64,000 nt of DNA from contig JAHHRH010000003.1 in the NCBI GenBank assembly GCA_020025915.1, positions 18,014 to 82,013 on the forward strand, in the 5' to 3' direction. Made by a program: the position numbers and the translations under genes. Shown piece by piece: positions 7,101-16,121 of this stretch (the stretch's first letter is position 1; every line of letters begins with the position of its first letter). The notes beneath the pieces were generated by a model that was given only the letters and a program-made list of their open reading frames with translations, had not been told where the DNA came from and made no database searches. The DNA comes from Sutterella sp. (lineage in GTDB: Bacteria; Pseudomonadota; Gammaproteobacteria; Burkholderiales; Burkholderiaceae_F).

Positions 7101-8336
7101 GATGCCTTAAAGCGCTATCGTCGTGACTTAGACGACCAATTACGTATTGTCGAACGTGATGCGTTTGATCGTCTGCGTCGACAGTTGGTGGGTCAGAAAG
7201 TTGTTAGTGGTCCAGCTACATTCCCTGCGGGTACAGTTCTTACGGCTGAAATGATGGAAGCAGTTCCTGGTTATCAGCTGTTTGATATCTGTATGGAAAA
7301 CGAAGCTGCCCAGAATCTGATCGACTTGACGTTGCGTACTATTCAGGATACCCGTGCCCAGAACGATCGTAAGTATCAGACAAAGTACGAAAAGTTGACG
7401 CGTGGTGATGAGTTGCCTCCGGGTGTTTTGAAGATGGTTAAGGTTTACATCGCTGAACGCCGTCGTTTACAGCCTGGTGACAAGATGGCCGGTCGTCACG
7501 GTAACAAGGGTGTGGTCTCAAAGATTTGCCCGGTTGAAGATATGCCATATATGGCTGATGGTCGTCCTGCCGACATCGTCCTGAATCCGTTGGGCGTGCC
7601 GTCTCGTATGAATATCGGTCAGGTTCTTGAAGTCCATTTGGGTTGGGCTGCTAAGGGTCTCGGCTGGCGTATTGAAGAAATGCTCAAGACGGAACAGGTT
7701 CGCCAAATTCGTTCGTTCTTGAATGAAGTGTATAACCGCACAGGCAAGACTGAAGATTTGGATAGCTTGACTGACGAAGAATTGATGGCGATGGCTAAGA
7801 ATCTCCGTTCTGGGGTACCGTTTGCTACGCCAGTCTTCGATGGTGCAACTGAAGAACAGGTTCGCATGATGTTGGACTTAGCCTTCCCTGATGAAGAAGC
7901 GACTCGTTTGCAGTTGACTCCAGCTAAGACTCAGGCTCGACTCTATGACGGTCGTACTGGTGAACCGTTTGAACGTCCTGTGACCGTGGGCTTCATGCAT
8001 TACTTGAAGTTGCATCATTTGGTTGATGACAAGATGCACGCTCGTTCGACGGGACCGTATTCCTTGGTTACCCAGCAACCGTTGGGTGGTAAGGCTCAGT
8101 TTGGTGGTCAGCGTTTCGGTGAAATGGAAGTTTGGGCTCTCGAGGCCTATGGTGCTTCCTATGTTCTTCAGGAAATGCTTACCGTTAAGTCTGACGACGT
8201 TAATGGCCGTACCAAGGTTTACGAAAACATCGTCAAGGGTGACCACAAGATTGAAGCGGGCATGCCTGAATCCTTCAACGTGTTGGTCAAAGAAATCCGG
8301 TCGTTGGGTATCGACATCGACCTCGTCAAGAACTAA
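4182..8336 (+). CDS. rpoB: RNA polymerase subunit beta
   Basis: With beta' forms the active centre of RNA polymerase. The start is set at ATG 4182 ([15 protein letters not shown]), the conserved N-terminus, with GGAG five bases upstream; in-frame ATGs at 4134 and 4164 have poorer context. This gives 1384 aa. The rifampicin pocket ([20 protein letters not shown] and the following [12 protein letters not shown]) looks wild type. The C-terminus contains [20 protein letters not shown]. It is followed by rpoC after 14 bases. Confidence 0.98.
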   Translation: [1384 protein letters not shown]

Positions 8337-8350
8337 GAGGAAATTAAGCG

Positions 8351-11300
8351 ATGAGAATGCCGCTTAACGATATTTTCGACCAGGTTCAGTCGGAAGAACA
8401 TTTCGACGCGATCCGTATCGGACTTGCTAGTCCTGAAAAGATCCACTCCTGGTCCTATGGTGAAGTCAAGAAGCCAGAAACGATCAACTATCGTACCCAG
8501 AAGCCGGAACGTGACGGTCTTTTCTGTGCCAAGATTTTTGGTCCCGTGAAGGACTACGAATGCCTTTGCGGCAAATATAAGCGTCTTAAGAATCGTGGTG
8601 TGATTTGCGAGAAGTGTGGCGTTGAAGTCACACTCGCAAAGGTTCGTCGCGAACGCATGGGTCATATCGATTTGGCTAGCCCAGTGGCTCACATTTGGTT
8701 CCTAAAGAGCCTTCCGAGCCGCATGGGCATGGTGCTCGATATTCCGTTGCGTGACATCGAGCGCGTGCTTTATTTCGAAGCCTACATCGTTGTCGATCCT
8801 GGTCTTTCTACGTTGGAACGTGGTCAGTTGCTTTCTGAAGAAGACTTCATTGCAGCAACTACCGAATTTGGTGATGACTTCGTGGCCATGATGGGCGCTG
8901 AAGCCATCGGTGAACTTCTTCGTACGATTGATATTGATCAGGAAGTCGAACGCCTCCGTAAAGAGTTGCGTGAAACGAATTCTGAAGCCAAGATCAAGAA
9001 GTTTGCTAAGCGCTTGAAGGTGCTTGAAGGTTTCCAGCGCTCTGGTATCAAGCCAGAATGGATGATCATGACGGTGTTACCTGTATTGCCGCCTGATCTC
9101 CGTCCGTTGGTTGCGCTTGATGGTGGTCGCTTTGCTACGTCCGACCTGAATGATCTGTATCGCCGCGTTATCAATCGTAATAACCGCTTAAAGCGCCTTC
9201 TTGAAATCAAGGCGCCGGACATTATTGTCCGTAACGAAAAGCGCATGCTTCAAGAAGCTGTCGATTCTTTGTTGGATAACGGTCGTCGTGGCAAAGCCAT
9301 GACTGGCGCTAACAAGCGTCCGCTCAAGTCTCTTGCTGACATGATCAAGGGTAAGAGTGGTCGTTTCCGTCAGAACTTGTTAGGTAAGCGTGTTGACTAC
9401 TCTGGTCGTTCTGTGATTACAGTTGGTCCTGAGTTGCGTTTGCATCAGTGCGGCTTGCCGAAGTTGATGGCGCTTGAACTCTTCAAGCCGTTCATCTTCA
9501 ACAAGTTGGTGCTACGTGGCTTGGCTGTCACGCCGAAGGCCGCAAAGAAGATGGTTGAAAATCAAGATCCTGTGGTGTGGGATATCCTTGAAGAGGTTAT
9601 TTATGAACACCCCGTGATGTTGAACCGTGCTCCGACTCTTCACCGTTTGGGTATTCAGGCTTTTGAACCAAAGCTTATCGAAGGTAAGGCACTTCAGTTG
9701 CACCCGTTGGTTTGCGCTGCTTTCAACGCTGACTTCGACGGTGACCAGATGGCTGTTCACGTGCCACTTTCTTTGGAAGCACAGCTTGAAGCTCGCGGTT
9801 TAATGATGGCTTCGAACAATGTGTTGTTCCCTGCTAACGGTGATCCGTCCATCGTTCCGTCTCAAGACATGGTGCTAGGTCTTTACTACGCGACACGCGA
9901 AAAGATCAACGGCAAGGGTGAAGGGATGTTCTTTGCCGATGTGGCGGAAGTTCAGCGTGCCTGGGATAACAAGGTTGTTGAACTTCAGACTCGTTGTACG
10001 GTTCGTATTCGTGAGTATGAACTTGACAAGGAAACAGGGGAAAAGACGGCTCGTATTATTCGTTATGAGACGACGGTGGGTCGTGCTCTCTTGTCCGAAA
10101 TCCTTCCAGAGGGGATGAGTTTCAAGGAATTGAATATCACCCTTAAGAAGAAGGAAATTGCTAAGCTGATCAACCGTTGCTTCCGTAAGTGTGGTTTACG
10201 TGCCACGGTCATGTTTGCTGATAAACTCAAGGATAATGGCTATCGTTTGTCAACGCGTGCAGGTATTTCTATCTGTGTTGGCGACATGGCTGTGCCCGCT
10301 CAGAAGGAACAGTTGGTTCGTGCGGCCGAGCAGGAAGTGAAGGAAATCGAAGCGCAGTACACGTCAGGTCTTGTGACCCAGGGTGAACGCTACAACAAGG
10401 TGGTGGACATTTGGGGTCGTACGGCTGATCAGGTCGGTAAGGTCATGATGACCGAATTGTCTACTGAGCCAACAGTTGACCGTCATGGTAAGAAGGTTCG
10501 TCAGGAATCTTTCAACAGTGTGTACATGATGGCCGACTCTGGTGCTCGTGGTTCCGCCGCTCAGATTCGCCAGTTGGCTGGTATGCGTGGTTTGATGGCT
10601 AAGCCTGATGGTTCCATTATTGAAACTCCAATTACGGCTAACTTCCGTGAAGGCTTGAACGTTCTTCAGTACTTCATTTCTACTCATGGTGCGCGTAAAG
10701 GTTTGGCTGACACGGCCTTGAAGACAGCTAACTCGGGTTACTTGACACGTCGTCTCGTTGACGTCACGCAAGATCTTGTTGTTGTCGAAGACGATTGTGG
10801 TACCGATCACGGTGTTGAAATGCGCGCGCTTGTAGAAGGCGGTGAAGTGATTCAGGCCTTGCGAGATCGTGTGCTTGGACGCGTGACGGCTTTGGATGTT
10901 GAGAATCCAGATACTAACGAAGTGGTTATTTCAGCTGGGACGTTGATCGATGAAGATTACTGTGATCTGATCGACAAACTCGGTATCGACATGATCAAGG
11001 TTCGTACGCCGTTGACTTGTGAAACGCGTTATGGTCTCTGTGCTAAGTGCTATGGTCGTGATTTAGGTCGTGGTACGCTGGTCAATGCTGGTGAGTCTGT
11101 TGGTGTGATTGCCGCTCAGTCCATCGGTGAACCTGGTACTCAGTTGACTATGCGTACGTTCCATATTGGTGGTGCTGCATCTCGTGCTGCGGTTGCTTCT
11201 AGTGTTGAAGCTAAGTCAGCTGGTGTCGTGTCCTACTCGACATCCATGCGCTATGTGCGTTCCGCTAAGGGTGACCTCGTTGTTATTTCCCGTTCTGGCG

Positions 11301-12649
11301 AAATCGTAATTACCGAAAATGGTCGTGAACGTGAACGCCATAAGGTTCCTTACGGTGCCACCTTGCTTGTCATGCCTGACCAGGAGATTAAGGCGGGGCA
11401 GATGTTGGCGAACTGGGATCCGATGACGCGTCCGATTATCACGGAATACGCGGGTAAGATTAAGTTCGAAAACGTCATTGAAAACGTTACGGTAATGAAT
11501 CAGGTCGACGAAGTTACTGGTTTGACCAGTCTTGTCGTGATTGACCCGAAGCGTTCGACAACGACCAAAGCTGCGAAGGGTAAGGCTCCGACCGCTGGAG
11601 TTTTGCGTCCATTAGTCCATCTTCTCGACGAAAATGGCAATGAAGTTAAGATCCCGGGTACTGATCACGCTGTGACGATTCAGTTGCCTGTTGGTGCTTT
11701 TGTTGTGGTTCGTGACGGACAGGAGATTGGCATGGGTGAAGTCCTTGCTCGTATTCCTGTTGAATCTCAAAAGACGCGAGATATTACTGGTGGTCTTCCA
11801 CGCGTGGCTGAGTTGTTTGAAGCCCGTAGCCCGAAGGATGCTGGTATGTTGGCCGAAGTCACTGGTACCGTGACTTTTGGTAAGGAAACTAAGGGCAAGC
11901 AGCGTTTAATCATTACTGGCAGTGATGGTATTGCTCATGAGACCTTGATTAGCAAGGACAAGACGGTTCTTGTTCATGACGGTCAGGTTGTTCAGAAGGG
12001 TGAAGAAGTGGTCGACGGGCCTGTAGACCCACATGACATTCTTCGCTTGCTTGGTATTGAAGAACTAGCTCGCTATATCGTTGACGAAGTCCAGGACGTT
12101 TATCGTCTCCAGGGTGTGAAGATTAATGACAAACACATTGAAGTGATTGTACGTCAGATGCTTCGCCGTGTTCAGATTACCAATCCTGGTGATACACACT
12201 TCATCACTGGCGAGCAGGTTGAGCGTTCGGAAATGTTGGACGAAAACGATCGCGTGGTTGCTGAAGGAGGTCGTCCAGCGACCTATGACAATATCCTTTT
12301 AGGTATTACCAAGGCTTCGTTGTCGACCGATAGCTTTATTTCTGCCGCTTCGTTCCAGGAAACGACGCGCGTTCTGACTGAAGCTGCCATCATGGGTAAA
12401 CGTGACGAGCTGCGCGGTCTGAAGGAAAACGTCATTGTGGGTCGATTGATTCCAGCTGGTACTGGTCTGGCTTACCACAATGCCCATAAAGCTCGTGAAT
12501 TAGCTGAACGTCATGAGGCTGATGAGGCAGTGTACGAGGCAGAAGTTACGACGGAACTGTTTAGTCAACCAACTGCTTTAGTTGACCCGTTTGCTGCTTT
12601 AAATGCACCATTAACGCCAACTGACGAAGAGCAGAAATCTGACAAATAA
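8351..12649 (+). CDS. rpoC: RNA polymerase subunit beta'
   Basis: Catalytic large subunit. The 1432-aa protein shows the N-terminal zinc finger (CLCGKYKRLKNRGVICEKCG), the magnesium-binding NADFDGDQMAVH loop, the bridge/trigger region, and a second cysteine cluster (CETRYGLCAKCYGRDL). Start ATG at 8351 follows AGAGGAAA. A second in-frame ATG two codons later is also possible. It is co-transcribed with rpoB. Confidence 0.98.
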   Translation: MRMPLNDIFDQVQSEEHFDAIRIGLASPEKIHSWSYGEVKKPETINYRTQKPERDGLFCAKIFGPVKDYECLCGKYKRLKNRGVICEKCGVEVTLAKVRRERMGHIDLASPVAHIWFLKSLPSRMGMVLDIPLRDIERVLYFEAYIVVDPGLSTLERGQLLSEEDFIAATTEFGDDFVAMMGAEAIGELLRTIDIDQEVERLRKELRETNSEAKIKKFAKRLKVLEGFQRSGIKPEWMIMTVLPVLPPDLRPLVALDGGRFATSDLNDLYRRVINRNNRLKRLLEIKAPDIIVRNEKRMLQEAVDSLLDNGRRGKAMTGANKRPLKSLADMIKGKSGRFRQNLLGKRVDYSGRSVITVGPELRLHQCGLPKLMALELFKPFIFNKLVLRGLAVTPKAAKKMVENQDPVVWDILEEVIYEHPVMLNRAPTLHRLGIQAFEPKLIEGKALQLHPLVCAAFNADFDGDQMAVHVPLSLEAQLEARGLMMASNNVLFPANGDPSIVPSQDMVLGLYYATREKINGKGEGMFFADVAEVQRAWDNKVVELQTRCTVRIREYELDKETGEKTARIIRYETTVGRALLSEILPEGMSFKELNITLKKKEIAKLINRCFRKCGLRATVMFADKLKDNGYRLSTRAGISICVGDMAVPAQKEQLVRAAEQEVKEIEAQYTSGLVTQGERYNKVVDIWGRTADQVGKVMMTELSTEPTVDRHGKKVRQESFNSVYMMADSGARGSAAQIRQLAGMRGLMAKPDGSIIETPITANFREGLNVLQYFISTHGARKGLADTALKTANSGYLTRRLVDVTQDLVVVEDDCGTDHGVEMRALVEGGEVIQALRDRVLGRVTALDVENPDTNEVVISAGTLIDEDYCDLIDKLGIDMIKVRTPLTCETRYGLCAKCYGRDLGRGTLVNAGESVGVIAAQSIGEPGTQLTMRTFHIGGAASRAAVASSVEAKSAGVVSYSTSMRYVRSAKGDLVVISRSGEIVITENGRERERHKVPYGATLLVMPDQEIKAGQMLANWDPMTRPIITEYAGKIKFENVIENVTVMNQVDEVTGLTSLVVIDPKRSTTTKAAKGKAPTAGVLRPLVHLLDENGNEVKIPGTDHAVTIQLPVGAFVVVRDGQEIGMGEVLARIPVESQKTRDITGGLPRVAELFEARSPKDAGMLAEVTGTVTFGKETKGKQRLIITGSDGIAHETLISKDKTVLVHDGQVVQKGEEVVDGPVDPHDILRLLGIEELARYIVDEVQDVYRLQGVKINDKHIEVIVRQMLRRVQITNPGDTHFITGEQVERSEMLDENDRVVAEGGRPATYDNILLGITKASLSTDSFISAASFQETTRVLTEAAIMGKRDELRGLKENVIVGRLIPAGTGLAYHNAHKARELAERHEADEAVYEAEVTTELFSQPTALVDPFAALNAPLTPTDEEQKSDK

Positions 12650-12680
12650 TCTAGATTAGATTTTTATCAATCGATGATTT

Positions 12681-12713
12681 GCGCCCACATCTGTAATAGG
12701 TGTGGGCGTTTTT
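12681..12713 (+). terminator. Terminator after rpoC
   Basis: CGCCCACA (12682-12689) pairs perfectly with TGTGGGCG (12701-12708), followed by TTTTT. It closes the rpoBC transcript. Confidence 0.9.
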
Positions 12714-12737
12714 ACTATAAAAATCGTGCACTAGCAC

Positions 12738-12767
12738 TTGACAGAGTGTAGTGTTTTGATCGAAAAT
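12738..12767 (+). promoter_or_regulatory. Putative rpsL promoter
   Basis: A consensus TTGACA (12738-12743), an 18-base spacer, and GAAAAT (12762-12767, 4 of 6 matches). It lies just after the rpoC terminator. The short hairpin GTGC-ACTA-GCAC stands immediately upstream. The -35 box is perfect but the -10 is weak. Confidence 0.5.
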
Positions 12768-12868
12768 CACATGCTTTTCGGAAGTGTCGACTGTTACGAA
12801 TCGCCATTTTGCCTCTGCGGCTAGGTTGTTCGGGGAGAATAGGTGCTTCTGAAGCGTTTATAACCATA

Positions 12869-12893
12869 GCCTGTTGTAGACAGGTCTTTTTTT
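12869..12893 (+). terminator. Terminator-like hairpin in the rpsL leader
   Basis: CCTGT-TGTAG-ACAGG (12870-12884) followed by TCTTTTTTT, ending 18 bases before the rpsL start codon. The stem is short, but the T-run is long and well placed. It would be transcribed from the upstream promoter, so it may attenuate the str operon. Confidence 0.45.
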
Positions 12894-12911
12894 AGTTTTA
12901 GACGGACGTTT

Positions 12912-13289
12912 ATGCCTACTATTAACCAGCTTGTTCGCAAGCCCCGTGAGCTCACGCACGACAAGAGCAAGAGCCCCGCTCTTAAGAACTGCCCGCAGAA
13001 GCGTGGCGTTTGCACTCGTGTGTATACCACGACCCCGAAGAAGCCGAACTCTGCTCTTCGTAAGGTCGCCAAGGTGCGCCTGACCAACGGTTTCGAAGTT
13101 ATTTCGTACATCGGTGGTGAAGGCCACAACCTCCAGGAACACTCTGTCGTGTTGATTCGCGGCGGTCGTGTGAAGGACCTTCCTGGTGTTCGCTACCATA
13201 TCGTTCGTGGCTCTCTGGATACCCAGGGCGTCAAGGATCGTAAGCAGGCCCGTTCCAAGTACGGTGCCAAGCGCCCGAAGGCCGCTTAA
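12912..13289 (+). CDS. rpsL: 30S ribosomal protein S12 (uS12)
   Basis: Decoding-centre protein. The 125-aa sequence has PKKPNSALRKVAKVRL and GGRVKDLPGVRYH, with lysines at both classical streptomycin-resistance positions, so it is the sensitive type. Only very weak ribosome-binding sequence (GACGGA) precedes the ATG. It opens the str group rpsL-rpsG-fusA-tuf. Confidence 0.98.
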   Translation: MPTINQLVRKPRELTHDKSKSPALKNCPQKRGVCTRVYTTTPKKPNSALRKVAKVRLTNGFEVISYIGGEGHNLQEHSVVLIRGGRVKDLPGVRYHIVRGSLDTQGVKDRKQARSKYGAKRPKAA

Positions 13290-13296
13290 TATTTCG

Positions 13297-13309
13297 CGGC
13301 GTCACGCCG
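13297..13309 (+). repeat. Hairpin after rpsL
   Basis: CGGCG-TCA-CGCCG just after the rpsL stop, without a T-run. A second hairpin (GCGATC/GATCGC) followed by TTT lies near 13357-13376. Together they may weaken read-through into rpsG. Confidence 0.35.
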
Positions 13310-13382
13310 TGGACAAACGGTTGAGTCAACGAAAATTGAGCAACCGAGTAAGTCGCGATCTATGGGATCGCTTTAACCAAAA

Positions 13383-13414
13383 TTGTCCACAAATATCAAA
13401 ATTGTGGATATAGA
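13383..13414 (+). promoter_or_regulatory. Inverted repeat resembling paired DnaA boxes before rpsG
   Basis: TTGTCCACA (13383-13391) and, inverted, TGTGGATAT (13403-13411) each match the DnaA consensus TTATCCACA at 8 of 9 positions. They form the 7-bp repeat TCCACAA/TTGTGGA. TATAGA (13409-13414) follows directly and could be a -10 box. This may be coincidence in AT-rich spacer DNA. Confidence 0.25.
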
Positions 13415-13440
13415 CTGAAGACACGAAAGAGGAAATTCAA

Positions 13441-13911
13441 ATGCCCCGTCGTCGCGAAGTACCGAAACGCGAAGTGCTTGCCGATCCGAAGTTCGGCAGC
13501 GTCGAAATCACCAAGTTCATCAACGTGATCATGCTTGATGGCAAGAAGGCCGTGGCCGAACGTATCGTTTACGGCGCCCTCCAGCAGATCGAAGAAAAGT
13601 CCGGCAAGAACGCGCTTGAAGTGTTTAACACCGCTCTCAACAACGTCCGTCCGCTGGTGGAAGTCAAGTCCCGCCGAGTGGGTGGTGCTAACTATCAGGT
13701 TCCGGTTGAAGTCCGTCCTGTCCGTCGTATGGCTCTTGCTATGCGCTGGCTCCGTGAATCTGCCAAGAAGCGTTCTGAAAAGTCCATGCCGCAGCGTCTC
13801 GCCGGCGAATTGCTCGACGCGGCCGAAGGCCGTGGCGGCGCCATGAAGAAGCGTGATGAAGTTCATCGTATGGCTGAAGCCAACAAGGCCTTCTCGCACT
13901 TCCGCTTCTAA
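13441..13911 (+). CDS. rpsG: 30S ribosomal protein S7 (uS7)
   Basis: Nucleates assembly of the 30S head and contacts E-site tRNA; in E. coli it is also the autorepressor of the str operon. The 156-aa protein starts MPRRREVPKREVLADPKFGS, the usual bacterial N-terminus. Start ATG follows GAGGAAA. The 151-base gap after rpsL carries hairpins and a DnaA-box-like repeat. Confidence 0.98.
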   Translation: MPRRREVPKREVLADPKFGSVEITKFINVIMLDGKKAVAERIVYGALQQIEEKSGKNALEVFNTALNNVRPLVEVKSRRVGGANYQVPVEVRPVRRMALAMRWLRESAKKRSEKSMPQRLAGELLDAAEGRGGAMKKRDEVHRMAEANKAFSHFRF

Positions 13912-13920
13912 TTTCGATTC

Positions 13921-13949
13921 GCTGCATGAGGGATTCCCTCTCATGCAGC
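13921..13949 (+). repeat. Strong hairpin between rpsG and fusA
   Basis: GCTGCATGAG (13921-13930) and CTCATGCAGC (13940-13949) pair perfectly over 10 bp with a nine-base loop. There is no real T-run after it (TTATTTAG). It ends 21 bases before fusA, so it may be an mRNA-stability or processing element or a weak attenuator. Confidence 0.5.
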
Positions 13950-13970
13950 TTATTTAGTGAGGAACCTTAA

Positions 13971-16073
13971 ATGGCTCGTCAAACCCCGATTTCGCGTTAC
14001 CGCAACATCGGTATCTCTGCCCACATTGACGCGGGCAAGACCACCACGTCCGAACGTATTTTGTTCTACACCGGTGTCAATCATAAGATCGGTGAAGTGC
14101 ATGATGGTGCTGCCACCATGGACTGGATGGAACAGGAACAGGAACGTGGTATTACGATTACTTCTGCTGCTACGACCGCTTTCTGGCGCGGTATGGAAAT
14201 GCAGTGGGAACCGTACCGCTTGAACGTCATTGACACCCCGGGGCACGTTGACTTCACCGTTGAAGTTGAACGCTCTATGCGTGTTCTTGACGGCGCGTGC
14301 ATGGTTTATTGCGCTGTTGGTGGTGTTCAGCCTCAGTCCGAAACCGTTTGGCGTCAGGCAAATAAGTACAAGGTCCCCCGTCTTGCCTTCGTGAACAAGA
14401 TGGACCGTACCGGTGCTAACTTCTTCAAGGTCTATGACCAAATGAAGAAGCGTCTTAATGCCAATCCTGTGCCCATCGTTGTGCCTATCGGTGCTGAAGA
14501 TCAGTTTGAAGGTGTTGTCGATCTGATCAAGATGAAGGGTATCATTTGGGATCCGAAGACCCAGGGTATGAAGTTCGATTACGTGGACATTCCTGCCAAT
14601 CTTGTTGATGTGGCTAACGAATGGCACGAAAAGCTCGTTGAAAGCGCTGCTGAAGCTAGCGAAGAGCTTATGAACAAGTACCTCGAAGAAGGTGAATTGT
14701 CTGAAGAAGATATCATCGCTGGTATCCGTCAGCGTACGATCGCTTGCGAAATCCAGCCGATGCTTTGTGGTTCTGCCTTTAAGAACAAGGGTGTCCAGCG
14801 TATGCTTGATGCTGTTGTTCAGTTCTTGCCGTCCCCGGCTGACATTCCGCCGGTTGAGGGTTTTGACATGGATGAACAGCTGACAACGCGTCCGGCCGAA
14901 GACAATGCTCCGTTCTCCGCTCTCGCTTTCAAGATCATGACTGACCCGTATGTTGGTCAGCTCACCTTCTTACGCGTTTACTCTGGCGTACTTAATTCTG
15001 GTGATACGGTCATCAACTCCGTTAAGAGCCAGAAGGAACGTATTGGTCGTTTGTTGCAGATGCATGCTAACGACCGTAAGGAAATCAAGTTCGTTGAGGC
15101 CGGTGACATTGCCGCTGCTGTTGGCTTGAAGAATGTTACGACGGGTGACACGCTCTGCGCGATCGACGCTCCTATCATTCTCGAACGTATGGAATTCCCG
15201 GAACCGGTGATTTCTCAGGCTGTCGAACCGAAGACGAAGGCTGACCAGGAAAAGATGGCTCTTGCTTTGAATCGTCTTGCTCAGGAAGACCCGTCCTTCC
15301 GCGTTCGTACTGATGAAGAATCTGGTCAGACGATTATTTCTGGTATGGGCGAACTCCATCTTGAAATTCTCGTTGATCGTATGAAGCGTGAATTCAACGT
15401 TGAAGCTAGCGTTGGTAAGCCACAGGTGGCCTATCGCGAAACCATTCGTAGCACGGTTGAAAATGCTGAATGCAAGTTCGCTAAGCAGTCTGGTGGTCGT
15501 GGTCAGTATGGTCACGTTGTGCTTAAGCTTGAACCGCTTGAACCTGGCAAGGGTTTTGAATTCGTTGACGCTATTAAGGGCGGCGTGGTTCCTCGTGAAT
15601 ACATTCCGGCTGTCGAAAAGGGTGTGGAAGATACCCTCAAGGCTGGTGTGCTTGCTGGCTACCCCGTTGTTGACGTGAAGGTCACGCTCCACTTTGGTTC
15701 CTACCACGAAGTTGACTCTAACGAAAATGCCTTTAAGATGGCTGCTTCGATGGCCTTCAAGGAAGGTATGCGTAAGGCTACGCCGGTTCTCCTGGAACCG
15801 ATCATGGCTGTTGAAGTCGAAACGCCGGAAGAAAAGATGGGCGACGTTATGGGCGACCTTTCTTCCCGTCGTGGTGTGATCCAGGGTATGGATGACTTGG
15901 TTGGTGGCGGCAAGAGCATTAAGGCTGAAGTTCCGTTGGCTGAAATGTTCGGCTACGCTACGCAGCTCCGCTCTTTGACGCAGGGTCGTGCAACGTACAC
16001 GATGGAGTTCAAGCACTATGCTGAAGCTCCTCGCAACGTGGCTGATGCTGTTATCGCCGACAAGACCAAGTAA
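13971..16073 (+). CDS. fusA: Elongation factor G
   Basis: Translocation GTPase. The 700-aa protein shows G1 AHIDAGKTT, G3 DTPGHVDF and G4 NKMD, followed by domains II-V; family length (E. coli 704). Start ATG follows GAGGAA. Next gene tuf begins after 48 bases. Confidence 0.98.
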   Translation: MARQTPISRYRNIGISAHIDAGKTTTSERILFYTGVNHKIGEVHDGAATMDWMEQEQERGITITSAATTAFWRGMEMQWEPYRLNVIDTPGHVDFTVEVERSMRVLDGACMVYCAVGGVQPQSETVWRQANKYKVPRLAFVNKMDRTGANFFKVYDQMKKRLNANPVPIVVPIGAEDQFEGVVDLIKMKGIIWDPKTQGMKFDYVDIPANLVDVANEWHEKLVESAAEASEELMNKYLEEGELSEEDIIAGIRQRTIACEIQPMLCGSAFKNKGVQRMLDAVVQFLPSPADIPPVEGFDMDEQLTTRPAEDNAPFSALAFKIMTDPYVGQLTFLRVYSGVLNSGDTVINSVKSQKERIGRLLQMHANDRKEIKFVEAGDIAAAVGLKNVTTGDTLCAIDAPIILERMEFPEPVISQAVEPKTKADQEKMALALNRLAQEDPSFRVRTDEESGQTIISGMGELHLEILVDRMKREFNVEASVGKPQVAYRETIRSTVENAECKFAKQSGGRGQYGHVVLKLEPLEPGKGFEFVDAIKGGVVPREYIPAVEKGVEDTLKAGVLAGYPVVDVKVTLHFGSYHEVDSNENAFKMAASMAFKEGMRKATPVLLEPIMAVEVETPEEKMGDVMGDLSSRRGVIQGMDDLVGGGKSIKAEVPLAEMFGYATQLRSLTQGRATYTMEFKHYAEAPRNVADAVIADKTK

Positions 16074-16121
16074 GATTACAATAGATCTGTTTTGTAACCC
16101 CTATTTTCTTAAGGACCTAAA

